In this document: positions 34,291 to 42,688 of the stretch, piece by piece | Layout of the letters: each line of letters opens with the position of its first letter | Numbering within the stretch: position 1 is the stretch's first letter | Assembly (NCBI GenBank): GCA_045546975.1 | Contig: JAZQDV010000001.1 | Location: 1-57,201 of the forward strand | Source: SIG480 sp045546975 | GTDB lineage: Bacteria; Bacillota; Clostridia; Oscillospirales; JAAYXM01 | DNA length: 57,201 nt | Direction: 5' to 3' | Position numbers and translations under genes: made by a program | The notes under the pieces: model-generated | What the model was told of the DNA's origin: nothing | Databases searched by the model: none | What the model saw: the letters and a program-made list of their open reading frames with translations, nothing else

Positions 34291-34836
34291 ATGAAATGGT
34301 TAATAGCATCAGATATACATGGCTCTGCCGAGTTTTGCGAAAAGCTTGTTCGTGCATATAAGAAAGAGGATGCCACAAAGCTCGTGCTTTTAGGCGATAT
34401 CCTCTACCACGGTCCGCGAAACAATCTCCCGAGCGAATATGCGCCAAAATCGGTTATCTCAATGCTCAATGAGCTGAAAAACGAGATTGTCTGTGTTCGC
34501 GGAAACTGTGATGCAGAGGTCGACCAGATGGTGCTTGAGTTCCCCATCATGGCAGAATATGCACTCCTCCCGCTCGGTGACAGAACTATCTTTATAACTC
34601 ACGGACACAAATTCAACACATCAAATCCACCACATTTGAAAAAGGGAGATATTCTCCTTCACGGTCACACTCATATACCTAAATGCGAAGAATTCGGAGA
34701 CGGGTTTCTTTACTGCAATCCGGGTTCAACCTCTATCCCAAAAGACGGCTCAGCCCACGGTTATATGATAATTGAGGACGAACTTCTTTCCTGGAAAACC
34801 TTCAGTGGCGAAACTTATATGACATACGGGATATAA
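34291..34836 (+). CDS. YfcE-type metallophosphodiesterase
   Basis: 181 residues of the YfcE/MJ0936 calcineurin-fold family. Metal motifs are ASDIHGSAEF, LLGDILYHGPRN, CVRGNCDAEVD, ITHGHKF, and LHGHTHIPK. These enzymes hydrolyse phosphodiester model substrates; physiological targets are unclear. GAGGT precedes the ATG. It sits directly after nfo and may be co-transcribed. Confidence 0.88.
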   Translation: MKWLIASDIHGSAEFCEKLVRAYKKEDATKLVLLGDILYHGPRNNLPSEYAPKSVISMLNELKNEIVCVRGNCDAEVDQMVLEFPIMAEYALLPLGDRTIFITHGHKFNTSNPPHLKKGDILLHGHTHIPKCEEFGDGFLYCNPGSTSIPKDGSAHGYMIIEDELLSWKTFSGETYMTYGI

Positions 34837-34838
34837 AA

Positions 34839-34874
34839 AGCTTCCGCGACGCTACAAGCGTCGCGGAAGTTCTT
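34839..34874. terminator. Bidirectional terminator between the YfcE-like gene and the NhaD-type gene
   Basis: 13-bp perfect G/C-rich stem (34841-34853 with 34857-34869), with an A/T-rich tract on each side. Confidence 0.85.
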
Positions 34875-34881
34875 TATACTT

Positions 34882-36201
34882 TTATATTCCCCAGAAAATC
34901 CACATAAACGCGTATCCTGTAAGGACTGCCGCCAGTGTGAACGGCACTCCTATGCGAAGGAAGTCGCTTGTTTTTACAGTTTCACCGTTTTTCCTGAGAA
35001 TTCCTATTGCAGCGATATTTGCCGATGCTCCGATCGGGGTGAGATTTCCGCCGAGCGTTGCACCTATCAAAAGACCAAAATAGAATATCTCCGGAGGCAA
35101 ACCTGCCTCTCCGTTCATCTGCCCTGCTATTGTTGCAACAACAGGAAGCATTGTCGCAACGTACGGTATGTTATCTATGAACGCAGAAATTATTACTGAT
35201 GCAAAGACCAGAAGTGTATAGAGCAGGAATGGACTTTCCCCCGCTATTGAATAGAAAAGACCCGCTATTGCGTCTATAACACCAGCAACTCTGATTCCCT
35301 CAATTACGATAAAGAGTCCGAAGAGAAGAAAAATTGTATCAAGGTCAAGATCCGAGATTACCCTTTTTATTATCGCTGCCGATTTTTCCTTAATGCAGAC
35401 ACGAACAACACCAATTATGCAAATAATTGCGCATATAAGACCGCTTCGAAGGTCATAAAGCGTCAAAAGAACTTTATTCTGCGGTTCGGGAACAAAGGAC
35501 GCAATCATAAGAAGCACCACTGTTCCTACCATAAGAATTGACGGGAAATAGTCCGTTACTTTGCTCTCAACTTCGCCTTCAACCTTTTCGCTGTTCTTCC
35601 GGAAAATAAAGAGCATTATAAACGCCGTAACAAGAGCGCCAAGCTCTACACCCCAGAAAATACCGGGTTTTCCGTCCATCCAGAAGAACTCAAAAAAGTT
35701 CATATCGGAAGCTCCTGCAAGAAGCATACTTGTCGTATCCCCAACAAGAGTTGCCGCGCCCTGGAGGTTTGAAGAAACAGCTATTGCAATAAGAACAGGT
35801 ATAGGTGAAATTTCAAGCTTTTTGGAAATTGCAAGACCAATAGGTGCCAACATCAGAACCGTTGCAACATTATCAACAAACGCGCTTATTATTCCTGAAA
35901 AGAGTGCAAGTGCGACTATAGCCCATTTTACATTCGGAACCTTTGTAATAAGAATTTCCGAGAGGCGCGCCGGCATTTTACTGTCTATAAAGAGAGTCAC
36001 CGTACCCATTGTTCCGGCTATCATAAGAAGCACATTGTAGTTCACAGACGCCAGTGCGTCAAGAAACGACAACTCGTATACTCTAAACGCACCGAGCAAA
36101 ACAAAAACGAGCGCGCTTGAAAGTGCTATCCACGGTCTGTATTTCTGAAACGAAAGCATTAATACATATGTAATAAGAAAGATTACCAAAGCTAAAACCA
36201 T
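34882..36201 (-). CDS. NhaD/ArsB-type (ion transporter superfamily) permease
   Basis: 439 residues, about eleven hydrophobic helices. The two related halves each contain a re-entrant hairpin motif: SAFVDNVATVLMLAPIG and NLQGAATLVGDTTSMLL in the first, SAFIDNIPYVATMLPVV and GGNLTPIGASANIAAIG in the second. These are the marks of ArsB/NhaD and citrate-type ion transporters. Na+/H+ exchange or anion uptake is most likely, but which is not decidable here. GGAG precedes the ATG. It is the last gene of the minus-strand surface cluster, 45 bases after the membrane protein. Confidence 0.85.
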   Translation of the reverse strand: MVLALVIFLITYVLMLSFQKYRPWIALSSALVFVLLGAFRVYELSFLDALASVNYNVLLMIAGTMGTVTLFIDSKMPARLSEILITKVPNVKWAIVALALFSGIISAFVDNVATVLMLAPIGLAISKKLEISPIPVLIAIAVSSNLQGAATLVGDTTSMLLAGASDMNFFEFFWMDGKPGIFWGVELGALVTAFIMLFIFRKNSEKVEGEVESKVTDYFPSILMVGTVVLLMIASFVPEPQNKVLLTLYDLRSGLICAIICIIGVVRVCIKEKSAAIIKRVISDLDLDTIFLLFGLFIVIEGIRVAGVIDAIAGLFYSIAGESPFLLYTLLVFASVIISAFIDNIPYVATMLPVVATIAGQMNGEAGLPPEIFYFGLLIGATLGGNLTPIGASANIAAIGILRKNGETVKTSDFLRIGVPFTLAAVLTGYAFMWIFWGI

Positions 36202-36246
36202 AATTTTTTCTCCATTGAATTCGACTGACTTATATATTGTGTTTCA

Positions 36247-36738
36247 TTATTCTTCAGATGTGAAGTTCTCTTCGCGAGATTTCAAAGTATCTTCCCCATC
36301 ATAATACGAGTATTCATAAAAATCTTTTTTGGCTGTTCTGTATCCCAAAAGACTTATCGCCCATGAAAACAAACCCATAAATAGGGAAATAATTACAATA
36401 GATATAATCGTTTTTACCCCAAAACATTCCGCAAAACGAATCGGAAGAAGGATAAAATTAAAAATAAATGCAGGCAAAGTAAAAAAACATATAATTGATA
36501 TGCAAAGGACAAACAAATACGGCAATATCACACCCTCAAAAGCTCCCGTCTCTTCCCAGGAATTGTAAGAAAAGACGTATGCATCACGCGCCGCAAGAAG
36601 CAAAAATAGAATAAATGAAATCAGAATGGTTACTTTACTGTCAATCCTGATTACCTGCATGATGGCAAAAGGCAGTGATGAAATCACACTTATTATTAAA
36701 AGCTTTACCGTTCTTGACAATGCGAAAAAGATAAGCAT
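36247..36738 (-). CDS. Hypothetical membrane protein
   Basis: 163 residues with about four hydrophobic segments (roughly 10-30, 38-55, 70-95 and 108-130) and a charged, acidic C-terminal tail. No family recognised. Its ATG directly abuts the stop codon of the SLH gene (TAAATG), so translation is coupled and the product probably works with, or helps place, the SLH protein. The GAGGGGG before it lies inside the SLH coding sequence. Confidence 0.78.
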   Translation of the reverse strand: MLIFFALSRTVKLLIISVISSLPFAIMQVIRIDSKVTILISFILFLLLAARDAYVFSYNSWEETGAFEGVILPYLFVLCISIICFFTLPAFIFNFILLPIRFAECFGVKTIISIVIISLFMGLFSWAISLLGYRTAKKDFYEYSYYDGEDTLKSREENFTSEE

Positions 36739-37563
36739 TTATTCCCCCTCGCTCTCCACTATTTTTTCCATATAACGTCTTATACAAGCTGCCATTTCAG
36801 CTCTCGTGGCACTGTCACCCGGTGCAAGAGTACCGTTGCCTTTACCTGTTACAATTCCCGCGTCTACTGCCCAGGCAACCGCATCGGTCGCCCAAGAAGA
36901 AACGCTCTTATAATCAGTAAAGGACGTAAGTTCTGCCTTATTCGTATTTTTGCCAAGATGTTTTGTATAGTTATACAGCATAACACAAAGCTGCTCGCGA
37001 GTCAAATTCCCCATCGGAGAAAATTTACTGTTTCCGACTCCGCTTACAACCTTGTTCTCATATCCCCACGTAGCCGCAGCTTCATACCAGGAGTCTTTTA
37101 CAACATCCGTGAAAGTATTTTCCCCGGATGTTTCTTTTTCTCCGTCAAGGCGGTAGAGCACGGTAATCATCATTGCGCGGTTAAGTGTAGTGTTTGGCGA
37201 AAACGTCCCTTTTCCTGTTCCTGTCATTATCTTTCTGTTATAGACAAACAAAACATCGTTATAAAACCAGTTTTCTTTTTTTACGTCGGTAAAACTCATT
37301 TCAGTTTCTTCCGTCACATTGTCGCTTTCGCTTATTGTAACATCACCGGAAGAGCCGGAAGCACCACCGCCTCCGCCACCAAAGCCCGAACCGGTTGTCC
37401 CTCCACCATAATCCGGCTGTCCCGGTTCAACGACCGTAGTATCCTCGCCAAATACTATATCCTCTGCCGCACCACCGTCTCCGACAACAAGATCGGCATA
37501 AACGGTTGAACAAAAAGCGCAAGAAACCATAAGGCAAAGCGCCAATATTCTTTTAATATTCAT
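36739..37563 (-). CDS. SLH-domain cell-surface protein
   Basis: 274 residues. Signal peptide 1-23 (basic start, hydrophobic core, VYA cleavage). A Gly/Ser-rich linker (~50-75) follows, then three S-layer homology domains at about 90-145, 150-210 and 215-270. Each has the F-T-D-V/Y-x-x-x-x-W start and the G-x-x-F-x-P-x-x-x-x-T-R-x-x-x-x-x-x-x pattern (GKGTFSPNTTLNRAMMITV is one). Three SLH domains bind pyruvylated wall polymer, so the protein is surface-anchored; the short N-terminal part has no visible enzyme domain. It sits downstream of the 49-residue peptide and the heparinase-like gene. Confidence 0.9.
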   Translation of the reverse strand: MNIKRILALCLMVSCAFCSTVYADLVVGDGGAAEDIVFGEDTTVVEPGQPDYGGGTTGSGFGGGGGGASGSSGDVTISESDNVTEETEMSFTDVKKENWFYNDVLFVYNRKIMTGTGKGTFSPNTTLNRAMMITVLYRLDGEKETSGENTFTDVVKDSWYEAAATWGYENKVVSGVGNSKFSPMGNLTREQLCVMLYNYTKHLGKNTNKAELTSFTDYKSVSSWATDAVAWAVDAGIVTGKGNGTLAPGDSATRAEMAACIRRYMEKIVESEGE

Positions 37564-37594
37564 TCTCTTCTCCTCTTAATCCACACAGGGAAAC

Positions 37595-37617
37595 GGACAG
37601 ACCTTTCCGGTCTGTCC
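37595..37617 (-). terminator. Weak hairpin between the 49-residue peptide and SLH genes
   Basis: 9-bp perfect stem (37595-37603 with 37609-37617). On the minus strand it is followed by GTTTCC only, so it would act as a partial terminator or a processing site rather than a full stop. Confidence 0.5.
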
Positions 37618-37634
37618 TTTTCTCAATACTGTTT

Positions 37635-37784
37635 TTAGTTGTTGTACGGGATGTTCATCGGGAAAATTGTATCATCTCCGTCAGCTGAACCCTCTCCTCC
37701 ATCTGTCAGACCACCGCTTGTGCAGATAATATCTTCGATTTTCAGTTTGAAAATTTCCAATATAGGTGATTCATATTCCTTCAT
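37635..37784 (-). CDS. 49-residue acidic peptide with an EDII-x-TSGG motif
   Basis: ATG at 37784 with AAGGAGA upstream, TAA at 37635. The first 20 residues are charged and amphipathic (MKEYESPILEIFKLKIEDII), then CTSGG and a Gly/Asp/Glu-rich stretch with GGEGS, and a C-terminal FPMNIPYNN. No signal peptide or membrane segment. It starts 16 bases after the heparinase-like gene ends and is followed by the SLH gene, so it is the middle cistron. Short proteins beginning M-K-x-Y and containing E-D-I/V-I-x-T-S-G recur in Clostridia, to my knowledge without known function. A peptide precursor or a leader-like adaptor are both possible. Confidence 0.7.
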   Translation of the reverse strand: MKEYESPILEIFKLKIEDIICTSGGLTDGGEGSADGDDTIFPMNIPYNN

Positions 37785-37800
37785 ATCATTCTCTCCTTGT

Positions 37801-40800
37801 TTACTTGAAAAGATGTTTTCCGTTTGCGCTGAGAATTTCTTCGTTTACCTTTGTTGTAGTACCGAAAATTTCCTTTCCATTGAGGTCAACAGCAAACGGA
37901 GTTATATAGATCGTTGTGTTGTCATTTGTCCATGTCAACGACGGGAAAAGAACTCTGTTTCCGTACATATAATTTGCACCAAGGTCACTCGGTGTGTACC
38001 TCTTTGTAGTGCCGTCCGGTCTCGTTACCGTAAACGCACTGTAAACCGTACTTGTTTCCTTTTCGATTTGATGTGATTCCGCATTCGTTCTGTCTCCCTT
38101 TATAATGAAACCTACTTTCTCATACTTAAGGGAGTCAATGCCCGTGCAGATCTGAATCGGTGAATACTCGGTCTCGTTCTGCGTAATCCTGTTCATGTTG
38201 GTAATAAGGAGCAGTCCACCAAAGATGCTCTCTATTCCCTCGACAGAATATGTCGAGAAGTGAGTTGTCTCGAAAACGATGTATTCTCCGTCAACAGTTG
38301 TTTCAAGTCTTGTCTTTGCACCGGTTTCATCAATGTAGTAGACAGTCGGGTTTGCAACTCCATTTATCGGAAGCTTTACCGTTGCAACACCTTGGCCGTC
38401 CTTACTGAACTCATTTCCGAGTGAGGTGCCGTCGTCTGTGCTGAGAGTAATATCGTAAACCTTTATTCCGCGAGCGACAAGATTCTGAACGGTAGTAACA
38501 CTTCCCGCAGTCTCCGTCGTAAGCTCCTCGACCTTTACCGTTACCGTTTCAGCGCCCTTTTCTGTCGCGCTTGTGCCGATATTCGCAAGAGCATCACTGT
38601 CAAAAATGACATCACCGAAATCGGTCTTTATTTCAAAACCTTTTGTTTCTGTTGCATTTTCGACATTGTCCTTTGCGATGTTGACCGAAGCTACATTTTC
38701 GTCTGTTTTTGCGGGGATTGTAACGAGAGCGTCACTATTCTTGGCAGCCCCAATCGCTTCTTCCAGAGTCTCGAACTTCTCATCACCCACAGACGGCTTT
38801 TCCGCCTCACGAATCGGATTATATGTTTCCTCATAGCTCATCGCAACTTCAAACGAATCACCGACTGCTGCATCATATACATAACCCTGTGATTCATCCT
38901 TTTCATTCACGAACGATGAGATTAATGAGAAGCTTCCGAAGCTCAGCGTTGCCTCGTCCGGTGTTTCCTCATCCCACTCTACTGCATCTATCATAAATGC
39001 AGAGTTTCCGGGATATGCTCTTTCGCCTATTGCGTTTTCAAGGTCGATATTTATCATCCTGTCGCAAAGACCGTTTGCCTCGTCACTTGTAAGTGCGCGG
39101 TCAAACTTAACTTTTACCCAGTTATTGAGTGAGAGTTCGCGCTGGAAGTCAAGCACTGTTCCCTCAACCGCAGAATCACGATTTGAGTTCGTTGTTACTT
39201 TTTCGTCGCTGATGAACTCACCGTCATTTACATAGCTGTAAATCGGCTTGCTCTCGTCGTTGAGTGTCCATACACCGACAAAGCCACGGAACTTAAACTT
39301 GTATCCCTTTTGAACGTCCTCTACCTCGTAGGTGACATTCTTGTTTGTTGTGTATACGATGTAGTCAGTTCTCTTTACACCCTTTGCAATATCGTTTATC
39401 TCTACTCGTACTGCCTTTGCAACATCGTCTGCACCGGGTGTTCCGTCTACTGCAGTCACCTTCATAACCTTGTCATCAGGTGCGCCAACAACATTTTCAG
39501 AAGCAACAGATTCAATATACTTGCTTCCTTCAAGATACGGCTCATAGACCGTTGTGAAGAGAGAATCAAGAGCTACGTCTGACTTTCTTCTGATCATAGC
39601 TTTTTCAAGGTGATCTATCTTTGAGTTTACCGACTCACGCTGTGGCGGAACACTGAGAAGTGAAATTTCCTCAGCTGCGAAATCATTTACAGCAGTCACG
39701 CGAAGTCTGATATCGATATCCTCGTTTCTGGAATATCCTCTAAAATCGGTTATCTGATAGTCAAACCAGAATGCGTTCTCGCCTGTGTTTTCCGCCTTGT
39801 CTACATCATACATCCATGTGTATCCGCGAGGATATTTAAGTTCTCCATACGGATCGACAACAAAGTTCGGGTCATCGCCAAACGGAACGTCAGGTCCTGC
39901 ATAAGTTCCGCCGTCCTGGGTCACGAACTTATCCTTGATGTTATCCGAAACCTCAGGCTGAGTATCGCTCGTCGGCATAAACATATAGTTATGGTCTGTT
40001 CCTCCGTTTACGCGGAAGAAGTCGACGCCGTATGACACCTCATCGTCATAGTCAACCATAACGATTGTTCTGCGATAATCGTCGCATTCGTCGTAAGCAT
40101 CCGGAGCCGCGGCATCAAGCACCTTTACCTTTGTGTCCTTCGCATCAAAATGAAGCGGTATCTGTGTGAAATGTGTTCTGTTCTGATTCTTTTCATTTAC
40201 CATCACAGTGTTATGTGATGCAGTTGCCTGTATCCACTGTACTGTGTTGCCATGCGTAACGCTTGCTACCTCAGGATAGCCAAGGTCTGTAATAAGACCT
40301 GTACCGTATGCCTCCATACCGAGGTCAAGATAGTCGTGGTGAGAGTGTCCCCACTGTCCGCTGAAGTTGAGCGTAAAGTCGCGCTGGGTATCGAGAAGTC
40401 CGTCTGTTTCGCCTTCATCATACAACGTACCGCTCTTTATGATACCGAGGCCGAAGCCCGTGAGTATTGAGCTCTTGTCGTAATTATACTCACCATACTC
40501 CGCGATAAGCTCTGCAAGGTCTTCTGCAAGGCCCTCAGGGTTAGTCTTGAATGAATCATAGCGCAAGGATACGTTATTGTTAACCTGTTTTCTTAAATAG
40601 ATATGCTGACCAATCATTATATTCTTTTTCTTGATGTCCGGGTCAGTTGTATCCTTGGTGTAGTAGTAAACCTTCTTAAGTGCGTTGATGTCAGGATATC
40701 CACCATACTGTAATGCTTTATCGGAGTCACCTACAGGCTTTGTGCCGTGTCTTAAAAGGTATTGTCTCTGATGCGAGGTTACCATCTGGAGATATTTCGG

Positions 40801-42456
40801 ATGTTCAAAGAGAGAAAACTGTTCAACAGGGTTTTCCTCTCCCGCCGCTCTCTTTATCGCGGCATATCTTGCAAAGTCTTCACCAACTTCCAAAATATGT
40901 GAGATTCCGTAATCGTGGTATACCGACGATTCGTAGTTCATACCGTCACGGCGGATTGTTCCGACAAGAACATTGTTCAAATCTCCGCCTGTTGCCTCCT
41001 CGCGTGCGTTCGAGTCAACCTCTGCCGGAGCATACAACCAGTCTATCATTTCCTGGGTATCCGGGAAAGTATCAAATACAAGAGCAAGCTTTGTTATACC
41101 GCTCTGATGATGGCCAAAGTTACCTCGTGCTTTGCAGGTCTTGTAGGACTCAAAGCCCTGTCTGAAGAAGCCGTCGTAGATGTTCTGGCGAATCTCGTCC
41201 GGTGTGCTCTTTTCATTTTCAAGGCCCCACTCCTGTGCCTTGCCATTTAAGTATTCAACAACCTCAGGGTCATCATATATCGGGAAAATCATATCGTAGA
41301 CTTCCGCAATCTCACCTATGAGAGTAGCTTCCCAGATGCGTCCGACCATACCTCCGCAGAAGGAACCGCCGTCGCAGTTACCGTACTTTCTGCCGTACTC
41401 TTCATAGTAGTAGCCAATGTCAAGCTCGGGATAAAGGTCTGCTATCCTGTCGATAATTACGGCAGCTGCAACCGCATACTTCTTTGCTTCCTCTCCACCG
41501 TTTTCTGCACCGCTGAAGATATATGCATTTCCTAAAGCGTTGAGAAGTTTATGTGCAATAGATGCGTCTATACCAACCTCATACCAGTTTGCGAGGTGGT
41601 TATAGAATGCCATCGGGCAGTACATCTCCGGTGTTTTGTTCGGGTCAATACGTCCGGTGTAATAGCCCCAACCGTCATCTACCATCCAACCGTCAACAGT
41701 TTCGGTTTCGGAGAGATTTACAGGCTTACCACCTTCAAAAGCAGCTGACGGATCGTCCTTCGGATAAATATTTCTGTGAATTTCGTTGTACAGATATCCG
41801 CCCTCTACACCATAGCCGTAATAGAGCTTCCATGTGTCGCTTCCGTCCTCACCCGGAGATGCAAGAGCGATTGCCTCACTGGAGAGGAGTCCCTTTTCAA
41901 TGAGCATCTCACGGTGCTTTTCAAGAGCCGTGCTTCTGTTAAACTTACCGCCGTTTGCGGGATACTTTGCAGTTGCTTCATCTACCGAGATTCTTCCGAG
42001 TTCATAGAAGCTTTCAAAATCGTTTGTCGGAAAATCTGCAGCACATTCCTTGCAAGAAATCTTCCACGGATTGTTGAATATATCAACAGTAAAGGGATAC
42101 TGTCCGTGTTTATCGAAAAGGTCGCCGCAGAACGGACATGAGTACTTCCACTCAGGAGAACCCTGTACATGTGCCGCTCCTGCACTTCTCGGGAGATCCT
42201 GACTCGCAAGGCTGTTCCAAAGGAAATCAAGCCCGAGTTCCAATGCTTTGTCTGCCATAGTAATGTAGTTGTGCTTTTCTACACGTGACCATGCGTATGT
42301 ACTTGAATTATAGACGGCATTCTCTATCATCTCATCGCTATAGAGAGAACGGCCTGTCTTTGCACTGGTTACTTCTTCCGCCTCTGCTGCAAATGTCGCA
42401 GGCAGAAGCGATATACACATCATAAGAACCAGGATAAGTGATAATACCTTTCGCAT
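37801..42456 (-). CDS. Large secreted heparinase II/III-like protein
   Basis: 1551 residues. Signal peptide 1-23 ends in TFAAEA. Residues ~100-145 hold a zinc-ribbon-like pair CPFC and CKEC (107-110, 135-138), seen in other heparinase II/III-like lyases. An alpha-helical barrel follows to about 640. The catalytic beta domain has SGQWGHSHHDYLDLGMEAYG with three His, and SHNTVMVNEKNQNRTHF, matching polysaccharide lyases acting on uronic-acid polymers. The C-terminal ~400 residues are beta-rich modules of the kind found in clostridial surface proteins (TTHFSTYSV). No sortase or SLH anchor is visible in it. The start at 42456 follows GGGAGG; an in-frame upstream Met lacks a site. Exact substrate and PL family not determined. 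Confidence 0.82.
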   Translation of the reverse strand: MRKVLSLILVLMMCISLLPATFAAEAEEVTSAKTGRSLYSDEMIENAVYNSSTYAWSRVEKHNYITMADKALELGLDFLWNSLASQDLPRSAGAAHVQGSPEWKYSCPFCGDLFDKHGQYPFTVDIFNNPWKISCKECAADFPTNDFESFYELGRISVDEATAKYPANGGKFNRSTALEKHREMLIEKGLLSSEAIALASPGEDGSDTWKLYYGYGVEGGYLYNEIHRNIYPKDDPSAAFEGGKPVNLSETETVDGWMVDDGWGYYTGRIDPNKTPEMYCPMAFYNHLANWYEVGIDASIAHKLLNALGNAYIFSGAENGGEEAKKYAVAAAVIIDRIADLYPELDIGYYYEEYGRKYGNCDGGSFCGGMVGRIWEATLIGEIAEVYDMIFPIYDDPEVVEYLNGKAQEWGLENEKSTPDEIRQNIYDGFFRQGFESYKTCKARGNFGHHQSGITKLALVFDTFPDTQEMIDWLYAPAEVDSNAREEATGGDLNNVLVGTIRRDGMNYESSVYHDYGISHILEVGEDFARYAAIKRAAGEENPVEQFSLFEHPKYLQMVTSHQRQYLLRHGTKPVGDSDKALQYGGYPDINALKKVYYYTKDTTDPDIKKKNIMIGQHIYLRKQVNNNVSLRYDSFKTNPEGLAEDLAELIAEYGEYNYDKSSILTGFGLGIIKSGTLYDEGETDGLLDTQRDFTLNFSGQWGHSHHDYLDLGMEAYGTGLITDLGYPEVASVTHGNTVQWIQATASHNTVMVNEKNQNRTHFTQIPLHFDAKDTKVKVLDAAAPDAYDECDDYRRTIVMVDYDDEVSYGVDFFRVNGGTDHNYMFMPTSDTQPEVSDNIKDKFVTQDGGTYAGPDVPFGDDPNFVVDPYGELKYPRGYTWMYDVDKAENTGENAFWFDYQITDFRGYSRNEDIDIRLRVTAVNDFAAEEISLLSVPPQRESVNSKIDHLEKAMIRRKSDVALDSLFTTVYEPYLEGSKYIESVASENVVGAPDDKVMKVTAVDGTPGADDVAKAVRVEINDIAKGVKRTDYIVYTTNKNVTYEVEDVQKGYKFKFRGFVGVWTLNDESKPIYSYVNDGEFISDEKVTTNSNRDSAVEGTVLDFQRELSLNNWVKVKFDRALTSDEANGLCDRMINIDLENAIGERAYPGNSAFMIDAVEWDEETPDEATLSFGSFSLISSFVNEKDESQGYVYDAAVGDSFEVAMSYEETYNPIREAEKPSVGDEKFETLEEAIGAAKNSDALVTIPAKTDENVASVNIAKDNVENATETKGFEIKTDFGDVIFDSDALANIGTSATEKGAETVTVKVEELTTETAGSVTTVQNLVARGIKVYDITLSTDDGTSLGNEFSKDGQGVATVKLPINGVANPTVYYIDETGAKTRLETTVDGEYIVFETTHFSTYSVEGIESIFGGLLLITNMNRITQNETEYSPIQICTGIDSLKYEKVGFIIKGDRTNAESHQIEKETSTVYSAFTVTRPDGTTKRYTPSDLGANYMYGNRVLFPSLTWTNDNTTIYITPFAVDLNGKEIFGTTTKVNEEILSANGKHLFK

Positions 42457-42517
42457 AAATCTTCCTCCCAATACACATAAAATACTTTTTACCAACATAT
42501 GAATATATGTAATATAT

Positions 42518-42546
42518 ATTTTACAATATATTTACAAAAATGTAAA
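42518..42546 (-). promoter_or_regulatory. Promoter of the heparinase-like gene
   Basis: Minus strand TTTACA (42546-42541), 17 bp, TAAAAT (42523-42518). The -35 box is half of a palindrome TTTACA-AAAA-TGTAAA (42531-42546). Part of it recurs in the pfp promoter. Confidence 0.6.
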
Positions 42547-42627
42547 GCGGTTTTCATATTTTCTTCTTTGTAAAGCAGCAAAACAGAGCGAGGCTTTCCA
42601 CTCCCATTTTTCTTTCCAATATGTCTC

Positions 42628-42656
42628 TTTACCATTTTACAAAAATGTGGTATAAT
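42628..42656 (+). promoter_or_regulatory. pfp promoter
   Basis: TTTACC (42628-42633), 17 bp, TATAAT (42651-42656). The spacer contains TTTACAAAAATGT (42636-42648), also found at 42531-42543. Confidence 0.7.
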
Positions 42657-42688
42657 GTTTTTATCTGTGTAAACAAAGGAGAATACTT

